Positions 15,137 to 24,901 of a stretch of DNA of 64,000 nucleotides are shown here, piece by piece. The position numbers and the translations under genes are program-made. This stretch comes from Actinoplanes sp. KI2. GTDB lineage: Bacteria; Actinomycetota; Actinomycetes; Mycobacteriales; Micromonosporaceae. The stretch spans positions 105,566 to 169,565 of the forward strand of contig NZ_JAOSZE010000020.1 of assembly GCF_025630775.1 (NCBI RefSeq). The letters run 5' to 3'. Under the pieces are notes generated by a model that had not been told where the DNA came from, made no database searches, and saw only the letters and a list, made by a program, of their open reading frames with translations. Each line of letters starts with the position of its first letter. The stretch's first letter is position 1.

Positions 15137-17573
15137 GCGTCGCCGTCGGTCGCGGTGGCCGGCGCCTGGGTCGCGTTGACCTGGGAGCTGGCGGTGGCCG
15201 GGCGGCCGGCCGCGATGTTCGTGGTGGTGCCGATGCCGCTGCCGGTCAGGGCGATCGTGGCCGGACTGTTGTTGGCGTTGCCGGTGAGGGTGACGCTGCC
15301 GGTACGCGTACCCGCCGCGGTGGGTTTGAAGGTCACGGTGACCGTGCAGGAAGCACCCACCGCAAGCGAGGAGCAGTTGTTGGTCTGCGCGAAGTCACCA
15401 CTCGCGGTGACCGACGAGAGGGTCGCGGTGGTAGTGCCGGTGTTGCTGACCGTGACCGTCTGCGCGGCGCTGGTCGAGCCGACGATGGTGCCGGCGAACG
15501 ACAGGCTCGACGGGCTGGCCGACAGGATCGGGCCGGGCGCCACGCCGGTGCCGGAGAGCGGGATCGTGTTGGTGATGCCGGACGCCGTGACCGTGAGGTT
15601 GCCGGTACGCGCGCCGGTCGCGGTGGGTGCGAACGTGACGGTCACCGTGCAGGAGCTGCCGGCCGCGATCGAGCTACCACACGTGTTGGTCTGCGAGAAG
15701 TCGCCGGTGGTGGCGACCCCGGTGACCGGTGCCGCGGCCGTGCCCGAGTTGGTGACCGTGACCGTCTGGGCCGCGCTGGTCGCGCCGGTGGCCACGGTGC
15801 CGAAGCCGAGCGTGGTCGGGCTGATCGAGATCAGCGAGCCGTTGTCCGGCAGGTACGGCGGGAACGTCGGGTTGGTGACCTGGGTGCAGGCGGACGAGTT
15901 GAAGATTCCCGAGTTGCCGCCGCCGTCGGTCAGCGTGAAGCCGACACCGCAGTTGTATATCGAGGCCGGCCCTGGGTGCCGGTGGCGGTGCTGTTGGTGA
16001 TCGTCGCGGCGCCGCCGACCTGTTCCTGCACGACGTACGTGCCGGTGTTCTGGATCGTCGCGTTGTTGATCTTGACGTTCGAGATCTGCGAACCGGAGAC
16101 GAACTGGATGGCCTCGAACGGGCTCTGCTGGATGAGGATGTTGTCGACATTGGTGAGCCCGGTCATCGCCGCGTCGCGGGCGTCGAACCAGAGCGCGCCG
16201 ACGCCGAACTGCCAGTTCGGGTCGAGGCTGCCGGACCGGATGATCGTGTTGCGCAGCACGTCGGTGCGCCCGAGCGTCGTCGAGGCGAAACGCTGCGCGA
16301 CGTGGATCCCGCCACCCTGGGTGAGGCCCGAGTCGATCACGCGGTTGTCGGTGACGAAGTTGTCGTGGCCGCCGTAGATGGCGATGCCGTTGGCGAGGAT
16401 CGGGTACTGCACGGTGTTGTGGTCGAACGAGTCGTTGGCGTCGGCCACCGACTCGGCCCAGGTGGCCAGGCCGTCGTCGCCGGTGTTGCGCAGATCCGAG
16501 TTGGTGACCTTGGAGTTGGTCACGCCCTTGTGGAAGTTGACACCGTCCGCGGTGACGTTGCGGATCCGCATGCCCGAGAAGATCAGGTTGTCCATCGGGC
16601 CGTCCATCCAGGCGCCGACCTTGTCGTGCTCGATCCACAGCCGGTCGACGGTCGAGTTGCTCATCGCGCCGCCGACGCCGTTGACCTGCGCGCTGTCGTT
16701 GCGCTCCTGTACGTCGCCGAAGATGGCGAAGTCGGCGAGGTGCACGTTGGTGCTCGGGTTGGGCGCGTCGTTGCCGTAGAAGCCGGGCGCCGCGCCGGTG
16801 ACCGTCGAGCGCCACATGCCGGCGCCCTTGATCGTCACGTTGTTGACCGCGATGTGGCCGGGGATCTTGAAGGTTCCCTCCGGGATCCACACCGTGCCGC
16901 CCGCGCCGGCCGCCTGGATCGCCGAGTTGAACGCGGCGGTCGAGTCGGCGGCGCCGGTCGCGTCGGCGCCCTTGCTGGTCACGCTCACCGAGCCGGCCGG
17001 CTGGCTGAGCGCGCCCGCGACGCTCTCGAAGTCGGCGAAGTCGATCGTGGTGGTCGTGGTGGCGGTCAGCCGGAACTTGGTGCCGACCGGATAGCTCGTC
17101 GAGAACAGCCGGTGCGTCTCGTCGTAGAAGTGGTGCGGGTTGCTGCCCGGCGAGTTGGTGAACGGATATCCGCCGTAGAACCAGCTGTACGCGTTGGTCA
17201 GGGTGAACGCGGTGGACGCGGTCCCGTTGATCGAGAAGTTGATCGGGGTCGTGTAGACGGAGCCGCCCGACGAGTCCGGGATGCTGTACCGGAACACGAA
17301 CGAGTTGGTCGCCACCGGAGCGCTGAACTCGACGTACTGCCCGGCGCCGAGGGTCACCGCCTTCCGGTACGAGGCCTCGGCCGGGAGGGTGTTGTACGCC
17401 GCCGAGGGGCCGATGATCGTGCCGTTCGTCGTCGCGTTCTCGGCCTGCACCTCCACATAGGGCAGGGTCGCGCCCACGCCACCGGTGGCGGCGGCGAGCG
17501 CCGGGCTGCCGTAGAGCAGGGAGCCGATCAGCGCGGCGCCGACAAGTCCGGCGCCAAGCCTTCGTCTGGTCAT

Positions 17574-17902
17574 CTGTGTTGCTCGCTTTCGACGGAGCGA
17601 CCGGGGGATGTCGCCCATGCCGAGGACCGCCCTGGCAGAGGGGCCGCCAGACCGGGACGCATGGAGCGGGGAACCTGAGGAACTAGGTGGACCGTAACGT
17701 CCGCGACACAGTCACGCAATATCGAGACAGTTCTTTGCAAACTTTGAACCTCGAACGGGAAAAGCTCGGTGCGCGCACGGGCAGGCATCGATCGAGGTCG
17801 CGGACCTCGATCGAGCGGAGCGAATTATCGCGGGTCGCGGCCCTGCCAGGTCGTGCGGCAGACCTCGGTGCACCGTCTCGGCCGGCGTCTGGTGGGCGGT
17901 GT
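17574..17902. promoter_or_regulatory. Upstream region of the glycanase gene
   Basis: About 330 bases without a recognisable gene. A dyad with arms GTTC (17729-17732) and GAAC (17745-17748) around a TTTGCAAA core lies about 155 bp before the start and could be an operator. The rest shows nothing distinctive. Confidence 0.35.
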
Positions 17903-18160
17903 TCACCCTGGTCCCGCGTTGCCCTCGGCGTCGGCGAGGACCCAGAACGCCGGCGCCCGGGTGTCGGAGACCAGGTGGCCGCCGGCGGCCGGGGCCGAGG
18001 CGACGCGCCGGTGGGCCTGGTCGTGCGGGACGCACAGGTCGAAGTGAATCCGGTTGCGCTGCCGTCGCGGCTCGTCCAACTGCTGGAACCAGATCGCCGG
18101 GGCCTCGGCGGCCGGGTCGACGATCGGATCAGGTCGTATCCACGGTGGACGGGGCGGGCG
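17903..18160 (-). pseudogene. Remnant of a VOC (glyoxalase-like) family gene
   Basis: Reading leftward, the frame encodes PAIWFQQLDEPRRQRNRIHF, then FDLCVPHDQAHRRVA and TRAPAFWVLADAEGNAG before a TGA at 17905-17903. This matches the C-terminal half of actinobacterial VOC/glyoxalase-like proteins. No start or N-terminal half is present, since the upstream side runs into the TMEM175-like gene. The usual last dozen residues after AEGN are missing. It is a fragment cut at both ends, most likely dead. Confidence 0.7.
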
Positions 18161-18161
18161 C

Positions 18162-18797
18162 TCAGTCGTTGCCGCGCCAGCGGGACTTGATCAGGTTCTG
18201 GATCGGGCCGCCCAGGGGCATCAGCAGGAACGCCCAGAAGTTGATGCTCGCGGCGAAGACGGCGCCGATGGCGGTGGCGACCAGCTCGATGCCGAACGCC
18301 GTGGCGGAGGAGAGCACCTGCGCGCGGGGCACCGGCGTCGCGTCCGCGGTGAGTTCCGGATGCCGGCGGCCGTACCAGCCGAGCAGCATCAGCGAGCCGC
18401 TGGCCAGGCACAGCGCGCCGCCGTAGAGCGCGACGCTGCCGGCCGACGGCTTTGTCGCAGTGATCAGCGCGGTCGGGATCGGCAGCAGCACGACCGCGAA
18501 CGTCCAGAGCAGGCTCAGCCGTACCACCATGCTGTCCAGCCGGGTGATGTGCCGGAACAACTGATGGTGCGCCCACCAGAGCCGGAAGATGACCGCGAAG
18601 CTCAGCACGAACGCGCCGAACTCGCCGATGTGGTCGTGCACGAAGTCGCCGATGCTCTTCTGACCGGCCTCGCTCGACACGCTCTCCATGAGCGGCAGGA
18701 TGAGCAGGGTGATCGCGATGGCGGCCACGGCGTCGGTGAAGAAGACCAGCCGCTCCGCCGAGGTGGTGCTCGCCTTCTCCGTGGGGGTGTCTGTCAC
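18162..18797 (-). CDS. TMEM175/DUF1211-family potassium channel-like protein
   Basis: A 211-residue membrane protein with about six hydrophobic segments. The first helix holds RLVFFTDAVAAIAITLLILP, a variant of the FSD motif that lines the pore in TMEM175 channels, followed by FRLWWAHHQLFRHI. Bacterial members form tetrameric K+ leak channels. The GTG at 18797 is chosen because a CATAAT hexamer lies about 7 bp upstream on this strand and no Shine-Dalgarno is visible, which suggests a leaderless message. It diverges from the TetR gene with only 9 bp between starts, so the regulator probably controls it. Confidence 0.85.
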   Translation of the reverse strand: MTDTPTEKASTTSAERLVFFTDAVAAIAITLLILPLMESVSSEAGQKSIGDFVHDHIGEFGAFVLSFAVIFRLWWAHHQLFRHITRLDSMVVRLSLLWTFAVVLLPIPTALITATKPSAGSVALYGGALCLASGSLMLLGWYGRRHPELTADATPVPRAQVLSSATAFGIELVATAIGAVFAASINFWAFLLMPLGGPIQNLIKSRWRGND

Positions 18798-18806
18798 TGC
18801 GACATT

Positions 18807-19349
18807 ATGGTGGGGCGCATGGACAAGCAGCGGGTGCGGGGATCTCTGAACCAGGAGGAGATCGTGACGGTCGCCCTCGAGATCGCCGAGGCCGAAGGGG
18901 CGGACGCGCTGGCCTTCCGCCGCCTCGGCAAGGCGCTCGGGGTCGCGCCCACCGCCGTGCTGCGGCACTTCCGGGACAAGGACGACCTGCTGCTGGCGCT
19001 CGGCGCCCGGCTGCTCGAGGACGCGTTCGCGCAGGTCGACGAGGACGAGCCGGACTGGCGGGAACGGTTGCTGTCGCTCGCCCGGGCCACCCGCCGGTCG
19101 TTCGAGGCGCACCCGCGGGTCGCCCTGCTGGTGGCCAACCGCACGCTGCGCCGGGAGGCCGAGTTCCGGGCCGCCGACCTGGTGTTCGGCGCGGTCCAGC
19201 AGGCCGGGCTCGGCGGCCGGGAGGCGGCCAGCGTCTACCTGACCCGTCAGGGCTGCGGGCTCCACGGCGCGGCGACCAGCCAGCTGGAGTCGTCGGCCCA
19301 CGAGGTGGTCGTGTCCCACGCGTTGGACCCGCCGTTGCTCGCCAGGTAG
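18807..19349 (+). CDS. TetR-family regulator, C-terminally truncated or replaced
   Basis: A 180-residue reading frame. The N-terminal DNA-binding domain is intact: NQEEIVTVALEIAEAEGADA, LAFRRLGKALGVAPTAVLRH then FRDKDDLLLAL. The ligand domain follows to about residue 150 (VYLTRQGCG). The last 30 or so residues read backwards through the C-terminal lectin domain of the convergent GH54 gene, which overlaps by 103 bp, so the native C-terminus is missing. ATG 18819 is an alternative start. It would bind the 9-bp gap and repress the divergent channel gene. Whether it still dimerises is open. Confidence 0.75.
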   Translation: MVGRMDKQRVRGSLNQEEIVTVALEIAEAEGADALAFRRLGKALGVAPTAVLRHFRDKDDLLLALGARLLEDAFAQVDEDEPDWRERLLSLARATRRSFEAHPRVALLVANRTLRREAEFRAADLVFGAVQQAGLGGREAASVYLTRQGCGLHGAATSQLESSAHEVVVSHALDPPLLAR

Positions 19350-22300
19350 ACGGTGTTCTCGAAGGCCCGGATGAACCGGCCCGGATAGTTCACCGACTGG
19401 AACGACGTGCCCTGCCCGCTGTTGCCGGTCTGCGGGCAGAACGTCGCATCCTGGGAGAACAGCGCGCTGCCGTCGTTGGGTTGCAGGTGCAGCTGGAAGT
19501 TCTGGTGCCGCAGGTAGCTGCCCGGCCGGTTGACCGACTCGAAGGACACGCAGCCGGCGTCGGCCAGGCCGGCCGTCTCCACGAAGGTGGCGTCCTTCTT
19601 GTCGGTCGCCGAGCTGCCCGCGGTGACCGGCGCGGTCACCACGAGGTCGTCGGCGTCGCCGTGCTTGACGTAGTTGCCGGTCTGGCCGGCGGTGGTCGCC
19701 TGCAACGAGACCCACGGTCCCGGGTCGAGCGCGAAGAGGTTCGCCGCGCCCGGCGTCGGCCTCGAGGTGATGAAGTCGGCGCAGTTGCTGTCGGTGTCCG
19801 CGCCGTCCGGGAACCGGCTCGCGCTCTTGCCGTCGCCGGTGGACAGGGCCGGGGTGGCCACGGTGCAGCCGGCCCCGGTGCCGCCCTGGTCGCCCTCGGC
19901 CGCCCACGGGTCGACGAGCAGCCCGTAGTTGAGGCTGTCGGCGACCAGCCCCCGGGCGTCCCGCAGCACCATGCTGCCGGCACCGGTGGACAGCGCCGGT
20001 CCGCCGAACCACTGGTTCGGGGCGGGCGTGCCCTGGTAGCCGGCGGTCGTCACCGCGGCGTCGGCGACCGGCACGTGGATGGCGTGCGGGTGGGCGAGGG
20101 GGCGGTCCAGCACGATGCCGCTGCCCAGCGCCTGCACCGGCTCGTTGCTGGAGTGCGCGAAGCGGGTCGCCGGGGTGAAGGTGAGCCCGGTGCCGCGGTC
20201 GCTGAACGGCAGGTTGGACGAGTGCGCGATGGTCAGCGGTGCGGCCAGGGTCAGGCCGGTGCCGTTGGCGCCCGGGGTGCCGACCGCGGCGACGGTGACG
20301 GTCTCGATCCGCGAGCCGATGTCGAGCCGGATCGAGTCCCCGGCCGAGATGTTCGTGGTCGAGCTGACCTTCAGGGTGGTGGCGCCCACCGCGGCCGGCG
20401 CCGACAGGTACGCCTGGGTGCCGGGCTTGCCGATCGCGGTGACCGTGGCGACCTCGAGCTTGTCGCCGTGGCCGAGGGCGACCCGCTGGCCCACGTGGAA
20501 GCCGGCCGTGCTGGTGACCGGGACGTTGGTCGAACGGGCGGGCACCGTGATGATCGGGCCGTCCGGCAGGGGCTGCCAGAGCGGCGTGGGGGCGCCGGCC
20601 GCCGAGCCGGGGCTGATGATCGTGGCGGTGCGCCCGTTGCCGGACGAGTCCGTCGCCGTACGCCCGGTGGTCTCGTCGAACTTGTAGTCGGCGACGTTGC
20701 CCGCGCCGGCCTGGCCACCGGCCAGGGCGGCCATCTCGCTGGCGGACAGCGCCCGGTTGTAGATGGTGAAGTCGTCGACCGCGCCGTTGAGGTACGGATC
20801 CGGGTACTGCGAGCGGCCGATCCAGTTCTGGTTGGTGTTGCCCAGCGCGGACGGCTTGAGCGTCATGGCCGGGTTGCTCGCCACCGCCGTGCCGTTGAGG
20901 TAGAGCGTGCCGGTCGTCCCGGAGAGCGTCACCGCGACGTGCGACCAGGTGTTCAGCGGCAGGTGGCCGCCGCCGGTCAGCTGCTGCTCGACGCCGTTGC
21001 CGCCGGCGGTGATGGCGAAGCGCAGCCCGTTGCCGCCGCCGTTGACGGTCAGGAACATGTTCACCGCGGTGCCGGTGCCGAAGTCGAAGATGCGCGCCCA
21101 GGTGTCGTCCGAGGACGGGTTCACCCAGGCCGAGATGGTGTAGTCGGAGAGCGCGCTGACGATTCCGGCGGGCAGCGCGACGTACTCGTCGGCGCCGTTG
21201 AGCCGCACGGCGTTGCCGAGACGCCCGGCGATCCGCGGCCCTGAGGCGCCGCCGGCCGGGATGTCGGCGATGGTCGCCGACTCGGCGTGGCCGCCGGTGT
21301 CGATCACGACCGGGTCGCCGACGTTCATGCCGGTCGTGTTGGTGACGTTGAGCGTGGTGTCGCCGGCCTTGGCGGGGGCGGCGAGACCGGCGGTGGAGAG
21401 GCCGATCAGGTACTGCCCGTGTGCGGCGATCCGGGTGCCGGCCGGGATCCGGATCGTCGAGTTGACGGCCTGCTGGGTGGGGTGCTCGGTCAGCGTCCAG
21501 CCGGAGACGTCCACCGTCTTCGAACCGGCGTTGTAGAGCTCGATGTACGAGTCGGTGGAGTTGCCGCTCGTACCGATGCGGAACTCATTGATCTTGACGG
21601 GGTTGGTGTTGCGCACCTTCTCGACCGTGGCGGCCACCTCGCGCCCGTGGCCGGTCGGGTTCCGCCACTCGGCCCGGCCGGTGAGGTCGCCTTCGAACGC
21701 CCGCGTGCTCGACGTGACGGTGTAGGTGGTGCTCACGCTCTCGCCGGGCGCGACCGAAGTGAACCGTGATTCGCCCCGGGCCGTCGCCTTCCATCCCCGG
21801 GGCACCGACACGCTCAACGCGACGTCGGCCGCGGTCGCGCCGGTCGTGTTCGTGTACGTCTCGGTGACGTCCTGGCTTTCCCCCGGCGCGAACGTGCGCA
21901 GCCCCGGCGTCAGGGTCAGCGGCGCCACGGCGTACCGGGCGGCCACGATGTTGGCCTGCACCTGCTGGTCCACCGCGTCGGACGGGTAGCCGGCGGTCAT
22001 CACGCCCTCGTAGAACGTGCCCTGCGACCCGTTGCTGTTGTCGCCGCCGTTGCCGAGCACGATCGCGCCCTGCTTGCGCATCGGGTCGTAGCTCGGGCCG
22101 ACGCGGGGCCCGTCGAACATGGTGGTCAGGGCGCCCTGCTGGGAGTCGCCGCCGAGGCTGGCCCAGTGGTGCGGCTCGCCCTTGGCCACCGCGGTCACGA
22201 ACCGTGAGGTCACGCTCGGCAGGGTGGCGCAGAGCTTCGAGGTGCTGCCCGGGTTCACGCAGCCGACCAGATTGTTCTCCTGGTCTGTCATGATCCACGG

Positions 22301-23065
22301 GCCGGGCGGGACGCCGTGGTACCAGGCGCTCGCGGTGCCGAAGTAGCTGGTCTCCATCGTGCCGTCGCCGTCGTCGCGGCTGTCCGTCTCGGCGTTGCCG
22401 TAGTCGAAGCAGCAGCCGCCGTTGTAGTGCTTGCCGTTGACGACCCAGTACATCCCCTCCGGCTCGTCGTCGACGGCGATGCCGCGGGTGTCGTTGTTGC
22501 GCAGGCCCATCCCGGGCGCGATGAAGACGCCGTAGGCCCGATGCCCGTCCACGGTGACCGGCGCCATGTCCGCGACCGGGAGGTTGTTCGCGCCGCCCAT
22601 GGCCGGGCCGCTGAAGGCGCCGCGGGGTGCCTGGGTGAGGTCGTTGTGCATCGGTGACTGGTCGTAGAGCGTCGTGATCAGGCACGTCGTGCCGGCGCAG
22701 AACCGGTCCTGCGCGCCGGCGTCGGCATAGCCGCCACGCTGCCCGGGACCGATATTGCGTACGCGGTTGTCCGACAGCCGTTTCACCTGGTAAAGCGGGC
22801 CGCTGTAGGAGGCGTACAGCGCCCGGGTCGTGCTGTGCGCGGCCACGCAGGGCGTGCCCCCGGCGGCGTAGATGTCACAGGGCCGCTCGGCCGCAGGTGA
22901 CAGCGCCTTGGCCGCAGCTGACAGGGCTTCGGCCGCGGGTGGCAGGGCCGCCCGCGCCGCGGATGGCGGGGCCGCCTGCGCTGCGGGTGGCGGGGCCGCC
23001 TGCGCCGCGGTGGCGGTGCCGAACAGGCTGAGAGCGATCGCGATGCCAGCGGCGAAGATCCTCAT
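19247..23065 (-). CDS. Secreted GH54 alpha-L-arabinofuranosidase with NEW3-, lamin-tail-, LamG- and AbfB (CBM42)-like modules
   Basis: A 1272-residue protein; ATG 23065 follows AGGGACGG. Order: signal peptide (IFAAGIAIALSLFGTATAA), Ala/Pro linker to about residue 58, GH54 domain about 60-390 with CCFDYGNAETDS holding the nucleophile Glu and VLGNGGDNSNGSQG holding the acid/base Asp (roles as in Aspergillus kawachii AbfB), a NEW3-like domain (VTETYTNTTGATAADVALSV), the start of a lamin-tail domain (INEFRIGTSGNSTDSYIELY), a LamG jelly roll (VRLNGADEYVALPAGI), the end of the lamin-tail domain and a C-terminal AbfB beta-trefoil (SFESVNRPGSYLRHQNFQ). It releases arabinose from arabinoxylan-type polymers outside the cell. 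Its 3' end overlaps the TetR gene. Confidence 0.9.
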   Translation of the reverse strand: MRIFAAGIAIALSLFGTATAAQAAPPPAAQAAPPSAARAALPPAAEALSAAAKALSPAAERPCDIYAAGGTPCVAAHSTTRALYASYSGPLYQVKRLSDNRVRNIGPGQRGGYADAGAQDRFCAGTTCLITTLYDQSPMHNDLTQAPRGAFSGPAMGGANNLPVADMAPVTVDGHRAYGVFIAPGMGLRNNDTRGIAVDDEPEGMYWVVNGKHYNGGCCFDYGNAETDSRDDGDGTMETSYFGTASAWYHGVPPGPWIMTDQENNLVGCVNPGSTSKLCATLPSVTSRFVTAVAKGEPHHWASLGGDSQQGALTTMFDGPRVGPSYDPMRKQGAIVLGNGGDNSNGSQGTFYEGVMTAGYPSDAVDQQVQANIVAARYAVAPLTLTPGLRTFAPGESQDVTETYTNTTGATAADVALSVSVPRGWKATARGESRFTSVAPGESVSTTYTVTSSTRAFEGDLTGRAEWRNPTGHGREVAATVEKVRNTNPVKINEFRIGTSGNSTDSYIELYNAGSKTVDVSGWTLTEHPTQQAVNSTIRIPAGTRIAAHGQYLIGLSTAGLAAPAKAGDTTLNVTNTTGMNVGDPVVIDTGGHAESATIADIPAGGASGPRIAGRLGNAVRLNGADEYVALPAGIVSALSDYTISAWVNPSSDDTWARIFDFGTGTAVNMFLTVNGGGNGLRFAITAGGNGVEQQLTGGGHLPLNTWSHVAVTLSGTTGTLYLNGTAVASNPAMTLKPSALGNTNQNWIGRSQYPDPYLNGAVDDFTIYNRALSASEMAALAGGQAGAGNVADYKFDETTGRTATDSSGNGRTATIISPGSAAGAPTPLWQPLPDGPIITVPARSTNVPVTSTAGFHVGQRVALGHGDKLEVATVTAIGKPGTQAYLSAPAAVGATTLKVSSTTNISAGDSIRLDIGSRIETVTVAAVGTPGANGTGLTLAAPLTIAHSSNLPFSDRGTGLTFTPATRFAHSSNEPVQALGSGIVLDRPLAHPHAIHVPVADAAVTTAGYQGTPAPNQWFGGPALSTGAGSMVLRDARGLVADSLNYGLLVDPWAAEGDQGGTGAGCTVATPALSTGDGKSASRFPDGADTDSNCADFITSRPTPGAANLFALDPGPWVSLQATTAGQTGNYVKHGDADDLVVTAPVTAGSSATDKKDATFVETAGLADAGCVSFESVNRPGSYLRHQNFQLHLQPNDGSALFSQDATFCPQTGNSGQGTSFQSVNYPGRFIRAFENTVYLASNGGSNAWDTTTSWADDSSWLVAAPWSPQP

Positions 23066-23133
23066 GGGCCGTCCCTTGCCTCGGCCGGCGTCCATCCGCC
23101 GGCATCGATGTCGCCATGGACCAATCCCGCCAC

Positions 23134-23148
23134 TGTGAACGTTAACAA
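23134..23148 (-). promoter_or_regulatory. GTTAAC operator-like element upstream of GH54 copy 1
   Basis: On the minus strand this reads TTGTTAACGTTCACA, identical to 54873-54887 before the third GH54 gene. It lies 68 bp before the GH54 start and 127 bp before the divergent deacetylase. The core resembles LacI-family operators. Confidence 0.7.
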
Positions 23149-23275
23149 CCACCCCCGTCAAGAGATCAACCGCGGTTTTTCACGTGGATTCCATCGCCTT
23201 CCGTCATGTGACACCGCCGGAACGGCCCCGTTCCAATGAGGGGACACAGTGGAAGACACGAGACCTGGAGGCCCG

Positions 23276-24682
23276 ATGGCTCCGATCAGTCGTCGCACCG
23301 CCCTCACCGCCGGTGCCGGCACCGTTGCCGGCTTGTCTCTGCCCCTGCTCCCCCGGACCGCCCCCGACCGCAAAGCCCTTCTGGTGGGCGACAGCACCGG
23401 CGCGTTCAACAGCGCAAACCCGGTGAACCCCCGCGTCGTCACGCACGTGACGTCGATGCAGTCCGGGCACGGCTGGGTGGTCCAGAACGCCAGCACCAGC
23501 AACCTGAACGACACCACCACGTACGCGATGGGCACCCAGTCCGCCTCGATCACCACCCGCACCGACCTCGTCGCCACGACCCTGACCAAGACCGGACTGT
23601 CGCTGAACATCTCCGGCACCAAGCAGCTGCGCGTCCTGATCCGGGTCGACGGCGTCGACTTCCTCCAGGGCCTGAACGTGTACGTGTCGTCGGACAGCAT
23701 GGTGGCCAACTTCGGCATCATCTACATCCAGTCGGAGACGCCGGACCCGTCCGTCCGCTGGCTCAAGGACGGCGAATGGAAATGGGTCACGCTGCCCTGG
23801 CAGTCGGCGATCATCACCGGCAACCCCAACCTCACCGCCGTCGACTCGCTGCGCATCCGGGCCACGTCCGCGAGCGGCACCACCTGCCAGGTGCGGCTGC
23901 AGGCCATGCAGGTGATCGAGCGCCGGCCGGTCGCCGCCGGCGGGATCGTGTGCTTCACGTACGACGACTCCTACGCCGCTCAGTACACGATCGCCAAGCG
24001 TGACCTCGACAAGTACGGATTCCCGGGCACGGCGTACACCATCGTGTCCAATGTGCAGGCCGGCGACGGCGGCAACAGCACCTACCTGACCACGGTCCAG
24101 CTGCAGCAGATGCGGAGCTGGTCGGGCTGGGAGATCGGCCCGCACGCGTACACCGCGACCAACCACAACCGGGGCTGGGCCGGCGCCACCAACACGGCGA
24201 CCGGCATCATCTACGGCACCAACCCGCTGTCGGCGGCCGAACTGGACACCGAACTGACCAACACGATCCAGTGGCTGGAGAGCAACAACCTGTCCGACGG
24301 GTTCGTGGGGCACTGCTATCCGCTGGGCCGCTACAACACCGCGGTGCAGCAGCAGATGGCGCACGACGGGCTGGCCTACGCCCGAGCCATGACCAGCACG
24401 GCGAACAGCGCCGAGACGATGCCGCCGGCCGACCCGTACGCGATCCGGTGCTACACGCTCGACAACAACAGCGTGCTGGCCACGCTGCAGAGCCGGGTGG
24501 ACGGGGTCGCCAACAACGGCGGGCTGCTGGTGTTCTGCTGCCACGACATCGTCACCACCCCGACCACCTCCACCCAGTTCTCGATCGCGAACCACGCCGC
24601 CCTGGTCGACTACGTGGCCGGCAAGTCCGGCGTCCGCGTCATGACCCTCGGCGACGTCATGCGATCCGTGGCCGGCCAGTAA
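23276..24682 (+). CDS. Secreted polysaccharide deacetylase-like (NodB-fold) protein
   Basis: A 468-residue exported protein. A Tat-like signal (SRRTALTAGAGTVAGLSLPL) follows the ATG, which has GGAGG four bases upstream; GTG 23249 is possible but less likely. Residues about 40-220 form a beta-rich, possibly carbohydrate-binding domain. The NodB part begins at IVCFTYDDSYAAQYT with the metal Asp pair; WEIGPHAYTATNH gives the two His with wider spacing than usual, GHCYPLGRYN is the substrate-groove motif and LLVFCCHDI the last motif. Divergent from the GH54 gene across a shared 210-bp region, it probably helps remove acetyl groups from plant polysaccharide. Confidence 0.8.
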   Translation: MAPISRRTALTAGAGTVAGLSLPLLPRTAPDRKALLVGDSTGAFNSANPVNPRVVTHVTSMQSGHGWVVQNASTSNLNDTTTYAMGTQSASITTRTDLVATTLTKTGLSLNISGTKQLRVLIRVDGVDFLQGLNVYVSSDSMVANFGIIYIQSETPDPSVRWLKDGEWKWVTLPWQSAIITGNPNLTAVDSLRIRATSASGTTCQVRLQAMQVIERRPVAAGGIVCFTYDDSYAAQYTIAKRDLDKYGFPGTAYTIVSNVQAGDGGNSTYLTTVQLQQMRSWSGWEIGPHAYTATNHNRGWAGATNTATGIIYGTNPLSAAELDTELTNTIQWLESNNLSDGFVGHCYPLGRYNTAVQQQMAHDGLAYARAMTSTANSAETMPPADPYAIRCYTLDNNSVLATLQSRVDGVANNGGLLVFCCHDIVTTPTTSTQFSIANHAALVDYVAGKSGVRVMTLGDVMRSVAGQ

Positions 24683-24901
24683 GCCGGCCGGCGCGGGACG
24701 ACCACCGCACGGCGGTCGATCGGGGCCCCTCCCCCCGGCGACCGCCACCGCGCTCCGGCGGCTGGGCCGCGCGGGCGTGGTGGCCATGGAGGCGTGGGCG
24801 TCCGGCCCGGTTCCGGCGGGCGTTCCAGCCGTAGCGTCGATCGACGTCACCCCGGTCCAAATGGTAGACAGTGATCAATGGACTCTTAGGGGAGACCCGC
24901 G
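24683..24901. promoter_or_regulatory. Upstream region of the amide permease operon
   Basis: 219 bases. TGGTAGACAGTGATCA at 24861-24876 lies about 25 bp before the start and resembles half of a GntR-type operator. I see no RNA structure. Confidence 0.3.

Larger units (their letters stand above)
14065..17573 (-). pseudogene. GH87-like alpha-1,3-glucanase with multiple C-terminal modules, frameshifted
   Basis: Two overlapping frames together encode a secreted protein of about 1168 residues. From ATG 17573: signal peptide (RRRLGAGLVGAALIGSLLYG), a CBM35-like domain (YVEVQAENATTNGT), then a right-handed beta-helix (VWIPEGTFKIPGHIAVNNVT, DGVNFHKGVTNSKVTNSDLR). After the break near 15965 follow two SPD-2/Hydin-like anchor domains (choice-of-anchor D), an F5/8 type C (discoidin) module, a third anchor domain and a second discoidin module. 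The CBM35-plus-helix pairing suggests GH87 mycodextranase/alpha-1,3-glucanase, but this is from memory of the family. Adding one G in the run at CAGGGCCGG would join both frames as TQGPASIYN. Sequencing error or real inactivation are both possible; coding quality is normal on both sides. Confidence 0.7.

Noticed and set aside
15930..15975. Programmed -1 frameshift in the glucanase gene
   Set aside because: No classical slippery heptamer followed by a pseudoknot is visible at the shift; a missing G is simpler.
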